Source: Cloacibacterium caeni_C
GTDB taxonomy: Bacteria > Bacteroidota > Bacteroidia > Flavobacteriales > Weeksellaceae
Reading direction: 5' to 3'
NCBI GenBank assembly: GCA_002422665.1
Contig: DITA01000066.1
Span: 1-52,161 of the forward strand
DNA length: 52,161 bases
Part shown: positions 1 to 8,694 of the stretch, in pieces
Position numbering within the stretch: the first letter of the stretch is position 1
Layout of the letters: every line of letters starts with the position of its first letter
Notes under the pieces: generated by a model
Database searches by the model: none
Told to the model about the DNA's origin: nothing
Seen by the model: the letters and a program-made list of their open reading frames with translations, nothing else
Position numbers and translations under genes: made by a program

Positions 1-1
1 A

Positions 2-1123
2 TTTAATAATGCACTACGAGTTAAAGACTTAAATATATATAAACCATATTTTATTTCTTGTGATGGCGTAGATGATTATTTTTTAAAAAATTATAAGTCA
101 GCTATAAAAAAACTTTCTGATGCTATTAGATTATATAATGATCAATGGCCACACATTACTGATATTTTTTACATTGGCCTTTCAAATTGGAAACTTGGGA
201 AAAGAGATGTAGCAGTTAAATATTTTGAGGAAATAGATAAAGAATATGACAAGTCAAAAAAATTAAATCCTGAATTTAGACCAGCATATGAACTATTAAT
301 CAAATATAATGATTCTATTGGTAATAGAGATAAACAATTAAAATATATTAACACTTTAATGTCTCTTGATAAAAATTATGAGAAAAATTATAAGTACTTA
401 TTCTCTAAAATTAACAAAGAATATGATACTCATAAACTCATAAATGAAAAGAACAAAATTGAAAGTTCTCTAAAAAATCAAAGAACGATAATTAGTACAA
501 TATTATTAATAACCATTCTTGCATCATTATTTTATTGGAATCGCTATAATTCTTTACAAAAAAAATATAAAGAAAAATTTGAAGAAATCATCTCGCAGAA
601 ACCTATCTTAGAGAAAAAAGAAATACTTGCAGAAGTAGAATTAAAAGAAGAAAAACTAGACTTAAAAACGCTTAGTATAACCGACAAAATAAAAATTACT
701 GCTCCGAAAAATTCTTCTGAACTTGAGTTTTACAACAAAATACCAGGACTTAATCCTATTTTAGTTCAAAATATTTTGCAGCAACTAGACAAATTCGAAG
801 AAGAACTTAGGTTTACTGATAATCAGATGTCATTGAGACTTTTAAGTGAAGAATTTAACACCAATATTCCTTATCTTTCTAAAATCATTAATGTGTACAA
901 AGGAAAGAATTTTAACTATTATATTAATGATCTAAGAATTGACTATATTATTGAATTGCTCAAAAATGATGCTACCTATTTAAACTATGATATCAAAAAT
1001 CTAGCTTCTCTGGCTGGTTTTACGAATGCGGTAAACTTTTCTGATAATTTCCAAAGAAAATTTGAGATTAAACCTTCTTACTTTATTAAGATGATGAAAG
1101 AAAATATTAAAGGTAACGCTTAA
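2..1123 (+). CDS. Membrane TPR / AraC-type HTH regulator, 5' truncated by window edge
   Basis: The frame is open from base 2 to the stop at 1121-1123, so the start lies before the window. The visible part has helical TPR-like repeats (nt ~50-360), one transmembrane segment (nt ~485-545, rich in I/L), a short coiled linker, and a C-terminal two-helix-turn-helix domain of the AraC/HTH_18 type (nt ~820-1105, including LSKIINVYKGKNF and GFTNAVNFSDNFQRKF). This architecture, with a sensor of helical repeats presumably outside and the DNA-binding domain inside, is common in flavobacteria. It is clearly paralogous to the next gene: the last 24 residues of the HTH domain are identical. An internal ATG at 359 would drop the TPR part and is not favoured. 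Target genes are unknown. Confidence 0.85.
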   Translation, partial: FNNALRVKDLNIYKPYFISCDGVDDYFLKNYKSAIKKLSDAIRLYNDQWPHITDIFYIGLSNWKLGKRDVAVKYFEEIDKEYDKSKKLNPEFRPAYELLIKYNDSIGNRDKQLKYINTLMSLDKNYEKNYKYLFSKINKEYDTHKLINEKNKIESSLKNQRTIISTILLITILASLFYWNRYNSLQKKYKEKFEEIISQKPILEKKEILAEVELKEEKLDLKTLSITDKIKITAPKNSSELEFYNKIPGLNPILVQNILQQLDKFEEELRFTDNQMSLRLLSEEFNTNIPYLSKIINVYKGKNFNYYINDLRIDYIIELLKNDATYLNYDIKNLASLAGFTNAVNFSDNFQRKFEIKPSYFIKMMKENIKGNA

Positions 1124-1130
1124 AAACAAA

Positions 1131-1202
1131 ACTTCAACATTTTCATGTTGAAGTCCCCTTTGAAGAAATACTTTACTATTCGGAATAGTAATGTTTTTTT
1201 GG
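1131..1202 (+). terminator. Two consecutive hairpins ending in a T tract
   Basis: A perfect 10-bp inverted repeat (ACTTCAACAT at 1131-1140, ATGTTGAAGT at 1145-1154, 4-nt loop) is followed by a second hairpin (TTACTATT at 1173-1180, AATAGTAA at 1184-1191). The second runs into a TTTTTTT stretch from 1194. The second hairpin is a typical intrinsic terminator for the upstream regulator gene; the first lacks a T run. Confidence 0.8.
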
Positions 1203-1375
1203 TCATTAAATCTTACCTCTTTTTATTCTGTTTTAAGATGAAACAAAACTACTCTTTTCATTATTTCCTTACTAAAAACTGAACTCGGAATTCATAAAAA
1301 TCAACCGGGATTTTTTGAAAAAATATCATATTTCTTATTCCAATTTTTTGTTTTATCATTGTAGAAAAGTGAAAA

Positions 1376-3100
1376 GTGAAAACAAAAACCAATAACTATC
1401 TAATAATCAAAAACTTATTTCTTACAGTTCTGTTTTTTTTCCAAATCTCAGTAAACGCTCAAGAAAAAAAATTAGAAGATTTATCTTTTTTAGAATTAGA
1501 ACATAAAATTGATAGTTTATTTAATACTAATGGCAACGCATTACCATTGGTTAAATTTTATTTCAAAAAATCTAAGAAAGAAAATAATTTAAAAGCATTA
1601 TTTTATGCCTATAGATATGCAAGTCAAAATCCTTCGGAAAATTATAAAATCAAGTATTCTGATAGTGCTATATTAGTTGCTAAAAAAATAAATGATAATT
1701 CAATACTCGCAGAAGCATATATTAATAAATCTACTCTACTTTTTGCAAAAAAACAACACGACGTTGCTTCTAATTATCTAATGCTAGCTAACAAAATTGC
1801 AGAAAAAACAAATGATGATTATTTAAAATATCAAACAATTTATTTCATTGCTCAAAATTATTTGTATTTAGGTCAATTATCTGATGCAAAAAAAGAATAC
1901 GAAAAGTGTTTAAAATTTTATTCTGTAAATCTAAATAAATCAAACACATTCGGAAAAAATTATGAAATGATGTTTATTTACTCTTTAATCAGTTTAATTG
2001 ACACAAACTCAAAACTAAATCAATTTTCCGATAATAAAATTTTATTCGAAAAAGCTTTCAGATATATTAAAGAAAATAGTATTAATTTTTATTATCCTTA
2101 CTTTATTTCTTGCGAAGGGACCAATGCTTATTATCTTAAAAATTATTTTTTGGCCATTGAAAAATTAAAGAAGGCTAAAACTTTATACCAAGACAATTTT
2201 CCTCACTACACAGAAATTTTTTATATAGGCTTATCTTATTGGAAATTAGGAAATAAAAAAGAAGCTGTAAAATATTTTGAAAAATTAGACAAAGAATATT
2301 ACAAAGACAAAAATCAAGATCCTCAGTTCAGACCTGCTTATGAATTGCTAATAGAATACTACGCTTCTAAAAATAACACAGATAAGCAACTCGAATACAT
2401 TAATAAATTAATGTCTTTGGATAAATCTTACGAAAAGAACTACAAATATCTTTTTGCAAAAATTCATAAAGAATATGATACAAAAAAATTGATTGACGAG
2501 AAAAACAGTATTGAAACCAACTTAAAAGTTCATCAATACCTCACGCTTTTCATTATTATATTAAGTATATTGATTATTTCTTTTTCTACTTATAAATATT
2601 TTCAGATTCAAAGAAGATATAAAGAAAGGTTCAAACAGATTCTTTCACAAAATACAGAAATAGAGAAAATCTCAGTTACAATTGTTGAAGAGAATAAAAC
2701 TGTAACTCCTAAAATCGCTGGACTTAATGAATCCACTGTTGCATATATTCTAGAACAGCTAGATATTTTCGAAAAAGAACAACAATTTCTGGATTCTAAA
2801 ATCACTCAAAAATTACTCAGTGAAAAATTGGGAACCAATCCAACTTATCTTTCCAAAATTATTAATGCTTATAAAGGGAAAAATTTCAGTAATTATCTCA
2901 ATGATTTAAGGTTAGAATATATTGTAGAATTACTCAAAACAGAGCATCAATTTTTAGAAAAAGAAATTAAAGAATTGGCAAATATTGCAGGATTTACAAA
3001 TGCAGAAGCATTTTCAGATAATTTCCAGAGAAAATTCGAGATTAAACCTTCATACTTCATTAAAATGATGAAGGAAAATATTAAAACTTCCTCTCTATAA
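1376..3100 (+). CDS. Membrane TPR / AraC-type HTH transcriptional regulator
   Basis: 574 residues. A Sec signal peptide (residues 1-28, hydrophobic core LFLTVLFFFQISV, likely cut after NA) precedes TPR-like helical repeats (~35-365). A single transmembrane helix follows (~387-406), then a short basic coiled region and a C-terminal AraC/HTH_18 DNA-binding domain (~475-565). The layout predicts periplasmic TPRs coupled through the membrane to a cytoplasmic DNA-binding domain, a one-protein signal-transduction arrangement; this topology is inferred. The start is GTG at 1376, giving a complete signal peptide; no ATG gives the same. It is a tandem copy of the truncated gene upstream, with its own terminator-separated unit. 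The 3' end overlaps the convergent polyprenyl synthase gene by 20 bp. No target or ligand can be read from the sequence. Confidence 0.88.
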   Translation: MKTKTNNYLIIKNLFLTVLFFFQISVNAQEKKLEDLSFLELEHKIDSLFNTNGNALPLVKFYFKKSKKENNLKALFYAYRYASQNPSENYKIKYSDSAILVAKKINDNSILAEAYINKSTLLFAKKQHDVASNYLMLANKIAEKTNDDYLKYQTIYFIAQNYLYLGQLSDAKKEYEKCLKFYSVNLNKSNTFGKNYEMMFIYSLISLIDTNSKLNQFSDNKILFEKAFRYIKENSINFYYPYFISCEGTNAYYLKNYFLAIEKLKKAKTLYQDNFPHYTEIFYIGLSYWKLGNKKEAVKYFEKLDKEYYKDKNQDPQFRPAYELLIEYYASKNNTDKQLEYINKLMSLDKSYEKNYKYLFAKIHKEYDTKKLIDEKNSIETNLKVHQYLTLFIIILSILIISFSTYKYFQIQRRYKERFKQILSQNTEIEKISVTIVEENKTVTPKIAGLNESTVAYILEQLDIFEKEQQFLDSKITQKLLSEKLGTNPTYLSKIINAYKGKNFSNYLNDLRLEYIVELLKTEHQFLEKEIKELANIAGFTNAEAFSDNFQRKFEIKPSYFIKMMKENIKTSSL

Positions 3101-4058
3101 CGTAATCAAGCATCAAATTAAGAGAATGTTTTGCATCAGAATCAGGGAATTCTGAAAGAATATTTTTTGCTTTTTGCTGAAAATCTTTCATCACACCAAT
3201 TGCGTAATCCAGTCCACCAGATTTTTTCACAAATTCTATCAGCTCTTTTACGCGTTTTTGGTCGTTATTATATCTTTTAATAGTATTGAAATAGTACTTT
3301 CTATCCGCTTCATTCGCCGTTTTCAGAGTATGAATAAGCGGCAAAGTCATCTTTTGTTCTTTAATGTCAATTCCAACTGGTTTTCCAATAATATTTTTAG
3401 AAAGATAATCAAACAAATCATCTTTGATTTGGAACGCCATTCCTGTATAAGTCCCGAAATCTTGCATTTTTTTGGCTAAAACTTCATCAGCGCCATTAGA
3501 CAAAACACCTACTTCGCAACAAGCAGCAATAAGTGTAGCCGTTTTTTGACGAATAATTTCATAGTAAACATCTTCTGTAATGTCTAATTTTCTAGCTTTT
3601 TCTAATTGAAGCAACTCTCCTTCAGACATTTCTCTGATGGTTCTAGAAATTACAGCCAATAAATCAAAATCTTTATTATCAGTAGAAAGTAAAACCGATT
3701 TAGAAAGCAGATAATCACCTACTAAAACTGCGATTTTATTTTTCCATAAAGCATTGATAGAAAAGAAATTACGACGTTTGAAACTTTCGTCTACTACGTC
3801 ATCATGAACCAAAGTAGCGGTGTGAATCAATTCTATCATAGAAGCGCCACGAAATGTTTTTTCATTTACATTTCCTACCAATTGAGCGGTAAGAAATACA
3901 AACATAGGTCGCATTTGCTTTCCTTTGGTGGTTACAATAAAACGAGTAACTTTATCAAGCAAAGGAACTCTGCTTTGCATAGATTCATAAAACTTTTGTT
4001 CAAAAAGTTTCATTTCTTCGTTAATCGGCTTCTTGATTTCTTCTACGATGTTTGACAC
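3081..4058 (-). CDS. Polyprenyl diphosphate synthase (trans-isoprenyl chain elongation)
   Basis: Elongates allylic diphosphates with isopentenyl diphosphate to make the isoprenoid tail, here presumably for menaquinone because menA and menB lie in the same window. About 325 residues from a GTG at 4058. Both aspartate-rich motifs are present: DDVVD at residues 86-90 and DDLFD at 213-217. The basic motif GKQMRP lies upstream and KPVGIDI downstream. An ATG at 4103 extends the frame by 15 residues, but it falls directly at a perfect TAnnTTTG promoter element (4101-4108), so the transcript should start downstream of it. Chain length (hexa- to octaprenyl) cannot be decided. The gene end overlaps the convergent regulator gene. 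Confidence 0.9.
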   Translation of the reverse strand: MSNIVEEIKKPINEEMKLFEQKFYESMQSRVPLLDKVTRFIVTTKGKQMRPMFVFLTAQLVGNVNEKTFRGASMIELIHTATLVHDDVVDESFKRRNFFSINALWKNKIAVLVGDYLLSKSVLLSTDNKDFDLLAVISRTIREMSEGELLQLEKARKLDITEDVYYEIIRQKTATLIAACCEVGVLSNGADEVLAKKMQDFGTYTGMAFQIKDDLFDYLSKNIIGKPVGIDIKEQKMTLPLIHTLKTANEADRKYYFNTIKRYNNDQKRVKELIEFVKKSGGLDYAIGVMKDFQQKAKNILSEFPDSDAKHSLNLMLDYVIERKF

Positions 4059-4100
4059 GCTATAAATGGAATGATTATTGACAATAATTATAAAATCATA

Positions 4101-4108
4101 CAAATATA
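4101..4108 (-). promoter_or_regulatory. -7 promoter element for polyprenyl synthase
   Basis: The minus strand reads TATATTTG, a perfect match to the Bacteroidetes TAnnTTTG element, 43 nt before the proposed GTG start. No clear -33 TTG is seen at the usual distance. Confidence 0.5.
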
Positions 4109-4155
4109 ATTAATTAAAACTATACTTACATAATCCGTTGAATGCAATAAAAAAA

Positions 4156-5013
4156 TTATTTTAACTTTTCGTAAGGAATAAAATACAAACGCTGTTTTAC
4201 ACTGAAAATAAACTTAGAGAAATCTTCATTAGAAATGTAAATTCCATCTTGGTTCACTGTAATTCCTTCTACTTGACCTATCGAAAGAAAAGAACCTAAC
4301 TTATACTTTTTCAATGGTTTAGAGAAAAATAATCCTTCAGAATTTTCCTCAAAAATCATCATATACACTTTCGCTTTTCTAGTATAACCTACCACATATA
4401 ATTTCCCTTGAAAATAAGCAGCATCTGTAATGACAAATCCTGCATGAAAAGACTCTAAACTTACAAGTGATTGATTTTCTGAATTTTGTAAATCAATAGT
4501 ATAATGAGAAATATTTTTAGAACTCCATTCTTTAGAAAAAATATGAATTTTTTCATTGCGAAAAATCATGGCTTCTGCATCAAAATTATGAGAAAGATAT
4601 CGCGTAGAAAAATCGTTTTGTGCAGAATATTTAAAGGAATTTTTAGAATAAATTCCCTGAAAATCAGTTTTATAAATGGCTAAATCTTTTCGATTTCCTG
4701 CGTTATTGCCAAAATCTCCTATATAAAAATTTTCACAATCACTGGTGATTGCTTCCCAATCTTTATTCGTAAAATTAATTTTCAGTTTTGATAAAATTTT
4801 ACCCGAATTTTTATTAATTTCAAAAATCTCATTGGTATTTCCACCATCATTTAAGGTATAGAGTTTATCTTTAAGAAAAGTAAGACCTGATGTTTCTTTC
4901 AAAGAATCCGATAACGTGGCAATTTTGTATTTCCTAAGAGCTAACTTTTCTGTTTTTTGAGAAAAAGAATGAAGTGAAATTAGAAAAGAAAGAAAAAACA
5001 ACAACTTTTTCAT
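4156..5013 (-). CDS. Secreted beta-propeller-like protein of unknown function
   Basis: 285 residues with a clear Sec signal peptide (MKKLLFFLSFLISLHSFSQ, cut near residue 18-19). The mature part consists of repeated short beta-rich units with LYTLNDGGNTNEIFEIN, FYIGDFGNN, LYVVGYT and IYISNED motifs, the look of a six- or seven-bladed propeller in the SdiA-regulated/esterase-like group. No catalytic signature is recognised. It lies 97 bp upstream of the polyprenyl synthase start on the same strand, but that gene has its own promoter element, so co-function is not implied. Family assignment is by fold-like pattern only. Confidence 0.7.
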   Translation of the reverse strand: MKKLLFFLSFLISLHSFSQKTEKLALRKYKIATLSDSLKETSGLTFLKDKLYTLNDGGNTNEIFEINKNSGKILSKLKINFTNKDWEAITSDCENFYIGDFGNNAGNRKDLAIYKTDFQGIYSKNSFKYSAQNDFSTRYLSHNFDAEAMIFRNEKIHIFSKEWSSKNISHYTIDLQNSENQSLVSLESFHAGFVITDAAYFQGKLYVVGYTRKAKVYMMIFEENSEGLFFSKPLKKYKLGSFLSIGQVEGITVNQDGIYISNEDFSKFIFSVKQRLYFIPYEKLK

Positions 5014-5099
5014 AAAATAAATTAAGATTGCTACCGCTTAAAAAATAAAATCTTAAAACTTTATTATTTTTATTTTAAAAGATTTTTTTATAATTATTC

Positions 5100-5166
5100 T
5101 CGCTGATTTTGCTGATTCGGCAGATTTAAACAATAAAAATTAGCAAAATTTGCTTAATCTGCTAGA
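5100..5166. repeat. REP-like intergenic repeat, CTGATTT family, copy 1
   Basis: The spacer upstream of the beta-propeller gene holds GCTGATTTTGCTGATTCGGC and, inverted, TAGCAAAATTTGCTTAATCT. The same words occur again at 29718-29763. The arms pair imperfectly. Confidence 0.5.
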
Positions 5167-5198
5167 TACTAGACTTGAAATTTAATTAAATCATCAAA

Positions 5199-6236
5199 TT
5201 ATTCTCCAGAATTTTTGTTGGCCAATTGTCCACAAGCAGCATCAATGTCTCCACCTCTACTTCTTCTCACCAAAGCTGTAATTCCCGCTTTTTCTAACTC
5301 ACGAACATATTTTTCTTCAGCTTCTACACTTCTATGGTCGAATTTCCCTTCACCAATTGGATTATATTGAATCAAATTCACTTTACAAGGAACTTGTTTA
5401 CAATATTTAATCAAAGCTTTTATATCTTCGTCGCCATCATTAATTCCTTTCCAAACGCAATATTCAAAGGTAATTCTGCTTCCTGTTTTATCATACCAAT
5501 ATTGCATCGCTTCCATAATTTCTGTTAACGGAAATTTTGTGGAAAAAGGCATAATTTCGTTTCTTTTATGCTCTATTGCAGAGTGAAGAGAAAGCGCTAG
5601 TTTTACTTTCAGATTTTCATCAGCAAGCATTTTCATCATTTTTGGAATTCCAGAAGTAGAAACGGTAATTCTTCGTGCAGACATTCCCAAACCGTCTTCT
5701 TGAGTGATTTTTCTGATAGCATCTACTACGTTTTTATAGTTCATCATAGGCTCTCCCATTCCCATAAAAACGATATTAGACAAAGGTCTATCAAAATATA
5801 GTTTGCTCTGCTTATCAATCAAAGCAACTTGGTCTACAATTTCGGCAACTTCCAGATTTCTCATTCTTTTGAGTTTTGCCGTTGCACAAAATTCACAGTT
5901 CAAGCTACAACCTACTTGCGAAGAAACACAAGCGGTAGTTCTGGATTCTGTAGGAATGAGAACAGATTCTACCAAAAGTCCATCATGAAGTTTTACTCCA
6001 TTTTTGATGGTTCCATCTTTAGATTTTTGCAATAAATCTACAGAAATAGGATTAATGGTGAATTCTTGAGAAATTTTTTCTCTCAACTCTTTAGAAAGGT
6101 TGGTCATTTCATCTATGGAATGTAGATTTTTAGACCATAACCAATCATAAACCTGTTTCGCACGAAAAGGTTTTTCGCCAAGAGTGACAAAATATTCTTT
6201 GAGTTGTTCTAAACTTAATGTTCTGATGTCTTTCAA
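5199..6236 (-). CDS. rlmN: Dual-specificity 23S rRNA/tRNA adenine-C2 methyltransferase RlmN
   Basis: 345 residues, normal length for the family. A radical SAM enzyme that methylates C2 of A2503 in 23S rRNA and of A37 in some tRNAs. The [4Fe-4S] cluster motif CX3CX2C is C110, C114, C117 (GCSLNCEFC). The second reactive cysteine needed for methyl transfer is C335 in the C-terminal DIDAACGQL. GMGEPMMNY and SGIPKMM match conserved SAM-binding segments. It lies downstream of queA on the same strand with a 92-bp AT-rich spacer, so co-transcription of the two RNA-modification genes is plausible. Lack of the Cfr-specific pattern and the housekeeping context favour RlmN over Cfr. Confidence 0.95.
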   Translation of the reverse strand: MKDIRTLSLEQLKEYFVTLGEKPFRAKQVYDWLWSKNLHSIDEMTNLSKELREKISQEFTINPISVDLLQKSKDGTIKNGVKLHDGLLVESVLIPTESRTTACVSSQVGCSLNCEFCATAKLKRMRNLEVAEIVDQVALIDKQSKLYFDRPLSNIVFMGMGEPMMNYKNVVDAIRKITQEDGLGMSARRITVSTSGIPKMMKMLADENLKVKLALSLHSAIEHKRNEIMPFSTKFPLTEIMEAMQYWYDKTGSRITFEYCVWKGINDGDEDIKALIKYCKQVPCKVNLIQYNPIGEGKFDHRSVEAEEKYVRELEKAGITALVRRSRGGDIDAACGQLANKNSGE

Positions 6237-6243
6237 AATAATT

Positions 6244-6330
6244 TTAGATTTTAAATGATAAATTTTAGATTAAAAATATAGCGGACTACATAATTAATCT
6301 AAAATTTAAAATCTATAATTTATAATTTCT
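6244..6330. repeat. AT-rich inverted repeat, TTTTAGATTTTAAAT family
   Basis: The queA-rlmN spacer contains TTTTAGATTTTAAATG and, inverted, TCTAAAATTTAAAATC. A related pair is found in the atpC-atpD spacer (22183-22259). It is low in complexity, so common origin is likely but not certain. Confidence 0.45.
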
Positions 6331-7378
6331 ACAGAATCAACATTGCGTCTCCGTAAGAATAGAATTTATATTCATTTTTCACGGCTTCTTCATAAGCGTG
6401 CATGATAAAATCTGTTCCTGCAAAAGCTGCAATCATCATAATTAATGTAGATTTTGGCGTGTGGAAATTGGTAATCATAGCGTTTGCTACCCCAAAATCA
6501 TAAGGTGGATAAATAAATTTATTGGTCCAACCTTGGTAAGCAGAAATCTTTTTGTTAGAAGAAACAGAAGTTTCTAATGCTCTCATTGTAGTAGTTCCTA
6601 CAGCACAAATTCTTCTATTTTCATCAGCTGCTTTGTTGATAATATCAGCAGTTTTTTCGTCGATAATTGCTTCTTCACACTCCATTTTGTGCTTAGAAAG
6701 ATCCTCTACTTCGATTGGGTTAAATGTTCCTAAACCTACGTGAAGTGTAACTTCTGCAAAGTTAATTCCTTTGATTTCTAGACGCTTCATTAAGTGCTTA
6801 GAAAAGTGTAAACCTGCAGTTGGAGCAGCTACTGCACCTTCTATTTTAGCATAAATCGTTTGGTAACGTTCTGCATCTTCTGGTTCTACTTCTCTTTTGA
6901 TGTATTTAGGAAGCGGAGTTTCTCCCAATTCTTTTAATTTAGCACGAAATTCTTCGTAAGAACCGTCAAATAAAAATCTTAAAGTTCTACCTCTAGAAGT
7001 AGTATTGTCAATAACTTCTGCAACCAAAGATTCATCTTCTGTAAAGAAAAGTTTGTTTCCAATTCTAATTTTACGAGCTGGATCTACTAATACGTCCCAA
7101 ACTCTGGTTTCTTTATCAAGTTCTCTTAATAAGAAAACTTCAATTTTAGCACCAGTTTTTTCTTTATTTCCGTATAGTCTAGCTGGGAAAACTTTGGTAT
7201 TGTTAAAAATAAATAAATCGTCTTCGTTAAAATAATCGATTACGTCTTTAAATAGTTTATGTTCAATGGTTTGTGTCTTTCTGTCAAGAACCATTAATCT
7301 TGCTTCATCTCTGTGTTCTGAAGGGTGTTCTGCCAACAAATGTTCTGGCAAGTGAAAATTGAAATCAGATGTTTTCAT
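6329..7378 (-). CDS. queA: S-adenosylmethionine:tRNA ribosyltransferase-isomerase QueA
   Basis: 349 residues, full length. Transfers and isomerises the ribosyl moiety of SAM onto preQ1-tRNA to form epoxyqueuosine. The start MKTSDFNFHLPEHLLAEHPSEHRDEARLMVLDR is the typical family N-terminus; AAPTAGLHFS, HVGLGTFNPIEVED, and FIYPPYDFGV with NFHTPKSTL are the characteristic conserved blocks. The ATG at 7378 follows a well-placed promoter (TATATTTG at 7416-7423, TTG 20 nt further upstream). Other queuosine genes are not in this window. It is probably the first gene of a queA-rlmN transcript. Confidence 0.96.
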   Translation of the reverse strand: MKTSDFNFHLPEHLLAEHPSEHRDEARLMVLDRKTQTIEHKLFKDVIDYFNEDDLFIFNNTKVFPARLYGNKEKTGAKIEVFLLRELDKETRVWDVLVDPARKIRIGNKLFFTEDESLVAEVIDNTTSRGRTLRFLFDGSYEEFRAKLKELGETPLPKYIKREVEPEDAERYQTIYAKIEGAVAAPTAGLHFSKHLMKRLEIKGINFAEVTLHVGLGTFNPIEVEDLSKHKMECEEAIIDEKTADIINKAADENRRICAVGTTTMRALETSVSSNKKISAYQGWTNKFIYPPYDFGVANAMITNFHTPKSTLIMMIAAFAGTDFIMHAYEEAVKNEYKFYSYGDAMLIL

Positions 7379-7415
7379 AAAATTTACGGATTTTATTTAA
7401 ATTTTTTAAGCCTGC

Positions 7416-7446
7416 AAATATACGATATGAAAACAGGGGTTGTCAA
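7416..7446 (-). promoter_or_regulatory. queA promoter
   Basis: On the minus strand TTG (7446-7444), a 20-nt spacer, then TATATTTG (7423-7416). This matches the Bacteroidetes sigma consensus TTG-N17-23-TAnnTTTG and leaves a leader of roughly 30-35 nt before the ATG at 7378. Confidence 0.65.
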
Positions 7447-7474
7447 GTGTTTTGGAAAGTATTTTGAAAAAACA

Positions 7475-8107
7475 CTAGTTAAATTTCAGATTAAGAGGTT
7501 TTTCTTCACAGTTATCAAACTCATATAGAAATTTATATCCATTTCTGTAATCTACTTCAGCATATAAAATCCAAAAATTATTTCCATTTAATCTTTCCTT
7601 TAAAGAATCGTATATTTTTTTATGAATAATTTGACCTAAATCCATAAACCTAATTTCAATCATTGGAGTTTTTGATTTATATAATTTAAATTTCACTTCT
7701 AAATTTGTTTTTTTAGAATCATCATTTACAAAACATTGAACTAGGAACTCATCTTCTGCTAATTCTTTGATTATTATTTTTCCAATTTCTTTTTCACTAT
7801 AACTGTAATCAAAAGTTTTCTTATCTAAATAAGAATAATATGGTTTTTCACTGTTTATACGTTGTAAAGCAATAACCTCTTTTAAAGAATTATCCGTTAT
7901 ATAGTAATAAGAATCATCATTTCTTTGAGTCATATAATAATTATTGTAGCTAGAATTAAAATAAATATAACTTTTCCATGAATTTTTATTTCCAATTTTT
8001 GGACTAATTCTAGTGGAATTACTAACACATTTTTTATCAAATTGATACTCTTGAGAAAAAACAAATAAAGAAAATAGTAAAACGAAAGAAATAAATAGTT
8101 TTTTCAT
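7475..8107 (-). CDS. Secreted protein of unknown function
   Basis: 210 residues starting with a Sec signal peptide (MKKLFISFVLLFSLFVFSQ). The mature region is rich in Y, K, D and N, with no recognisable catalytic motif. Its ATG overlaps the TGA stop of the upstream DNA glycosylase in an ATGA arrangement (8104-8107), so translation is probably coupled, although a secreted protein and a DNA repair enzyme have no obvious shared role. Composition is more AT-rich than the surrounding housekeeping genes, typical of accessory genes here. It could not be assigned to a family. Confidence 0.7.
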   Translation of the reverse strand: MKKLFISFVLLFSLFVFSQEYQFDKKCVSNSTRISPKIGNKNSWKSYIYFNSSYNNYYMTQRNDDSYYYITDNSLKEVIALQRINSEKPYYSYLDKKTFDYSYSEKEIGKIIIKELAEDEFLVQCFVNDDSKKTNLEVKFKLYKSKTPMIEIRFMDLGQIIHKKIYDSLKERLNGNNFWILYAEVDYRNGYKFLYEFDNCEEKPLNLKFN

Positions 8108-8595
8108 GGTAAATAGTTTTTAATTTTTTGCCAAGATAATAATTTTTCTTCATACCTCAAACTTGCATGAGCAGGACTCGTAGAAGGTAAAACAATAATT
8201 GGCAGATGAAAATCTTTCGGTAAAATTTTCAATAAATTTTTATGAGATTTTTGTCCGTTGCAGAAAATAGCTTTTATGTTTGGATAATTGTGTAGCAACT
8301 CTCCTATTTTATTGGCTTCTTCGTTTCTAATTTCAGAATCTAGGCTTCCTTTTCTTTCGCAAGTGTCTATCACATCCCAAAGTGCAACGTGGTATTTTTC
8401 TAAAATTTTAATTCTTTCGTCATAATCTGTGGTAAATTTTTCAGTGAATAGTTCAAAGATAATTTTCCAGAATTTGTTTTGAGGATGTGCGTAATATTGT
8501 TGCATTTCCAAAGATTTCATTCCTGGAATAGAGCCTAAAATCAGAATCTTAGATTCTTTATCAATAATTGGAGGAAATGAGGATATCTTTTGCAT
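8104..8595 (-). CDS. DNA-deoxyinosine/uracil glycosylase of the TDG/UDG superfamily
   Basis: About 163 residues from ATG at 8595. Likely removes deaminated bases (hypoxanthine or uracil) from DNA as the first step of base excision repair. The motifs match the hypoxanthine-DNA-glycosylase branch: ILGSIPGMKSLEMQQYYAHP near the N-terminus, with NKFW just after it, and LPSTSPAHAS near the C-terminus. An upstream in-frame TTG at 8622 is rejected because it sits three bases from a TATATTTG promoter element (8625-8632). The stop overlaps the start of the downstream secreted hypothetical by 4 nt. Exact substrate preference within the superfamily is not readable. Confidence 0.82.
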   Translation of the reverse strand: MQKISSFPPIIDKESKILILGSIPGMKSLEMQQYYAHPQNKFWKIIFELFTEKFTTDYDERIKILEKYHVALWDVIDTCERKGSLDSEIRNEEANKIGELLHNYPNIKAIFCNGQKSHKNLLKILPKDFHLPIIVLPSTSPAHASLRYEEKLLSWQKIKNYLP

Positions 8596-8624
8596 TTTAA
8601 AATAAGTTTTGGCTAAAGCCAACT

Positions 8625-8632
8625 CAAATATA
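8625..8632 (-). promoter_or_regulatory. -7 promoter element for the DNA glycosylase gene
   Basis: The minus strand reads TATATTTG, perfect for TAnnTTTG, 30 nt before the ATG at 8595. It lies directly downstream of the terminator of the S9 peptidase gene. No -33 TTG at 19 nt. Confidence 0.5.
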
Positions 8633-8639
8633 CAAAAAA

Positions 8640-8661
8640 GAAAAACGGGCTAAAGCCCGTT
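8640..8661 (-). terminator. Terminator of the S9 peptidase gene, built on a GGCTAAAGCC palindrome
   Basis: AACGGGCT (8644-8651) and AGCCCGTT (8654-8661) form an 8-bp GC-rich stem with a 2-nt loop. On the minus strand it is followed by TTTTTCTTTTTT. The core GGCTAAAGCC occurs again at 8611-8620, suggesting the terminator derives from a small repeat family. Confidence 0.8.
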
Positions 8662-8694
8662 CCTATTGATAAAATAAAAATCTATTTCTGATTT

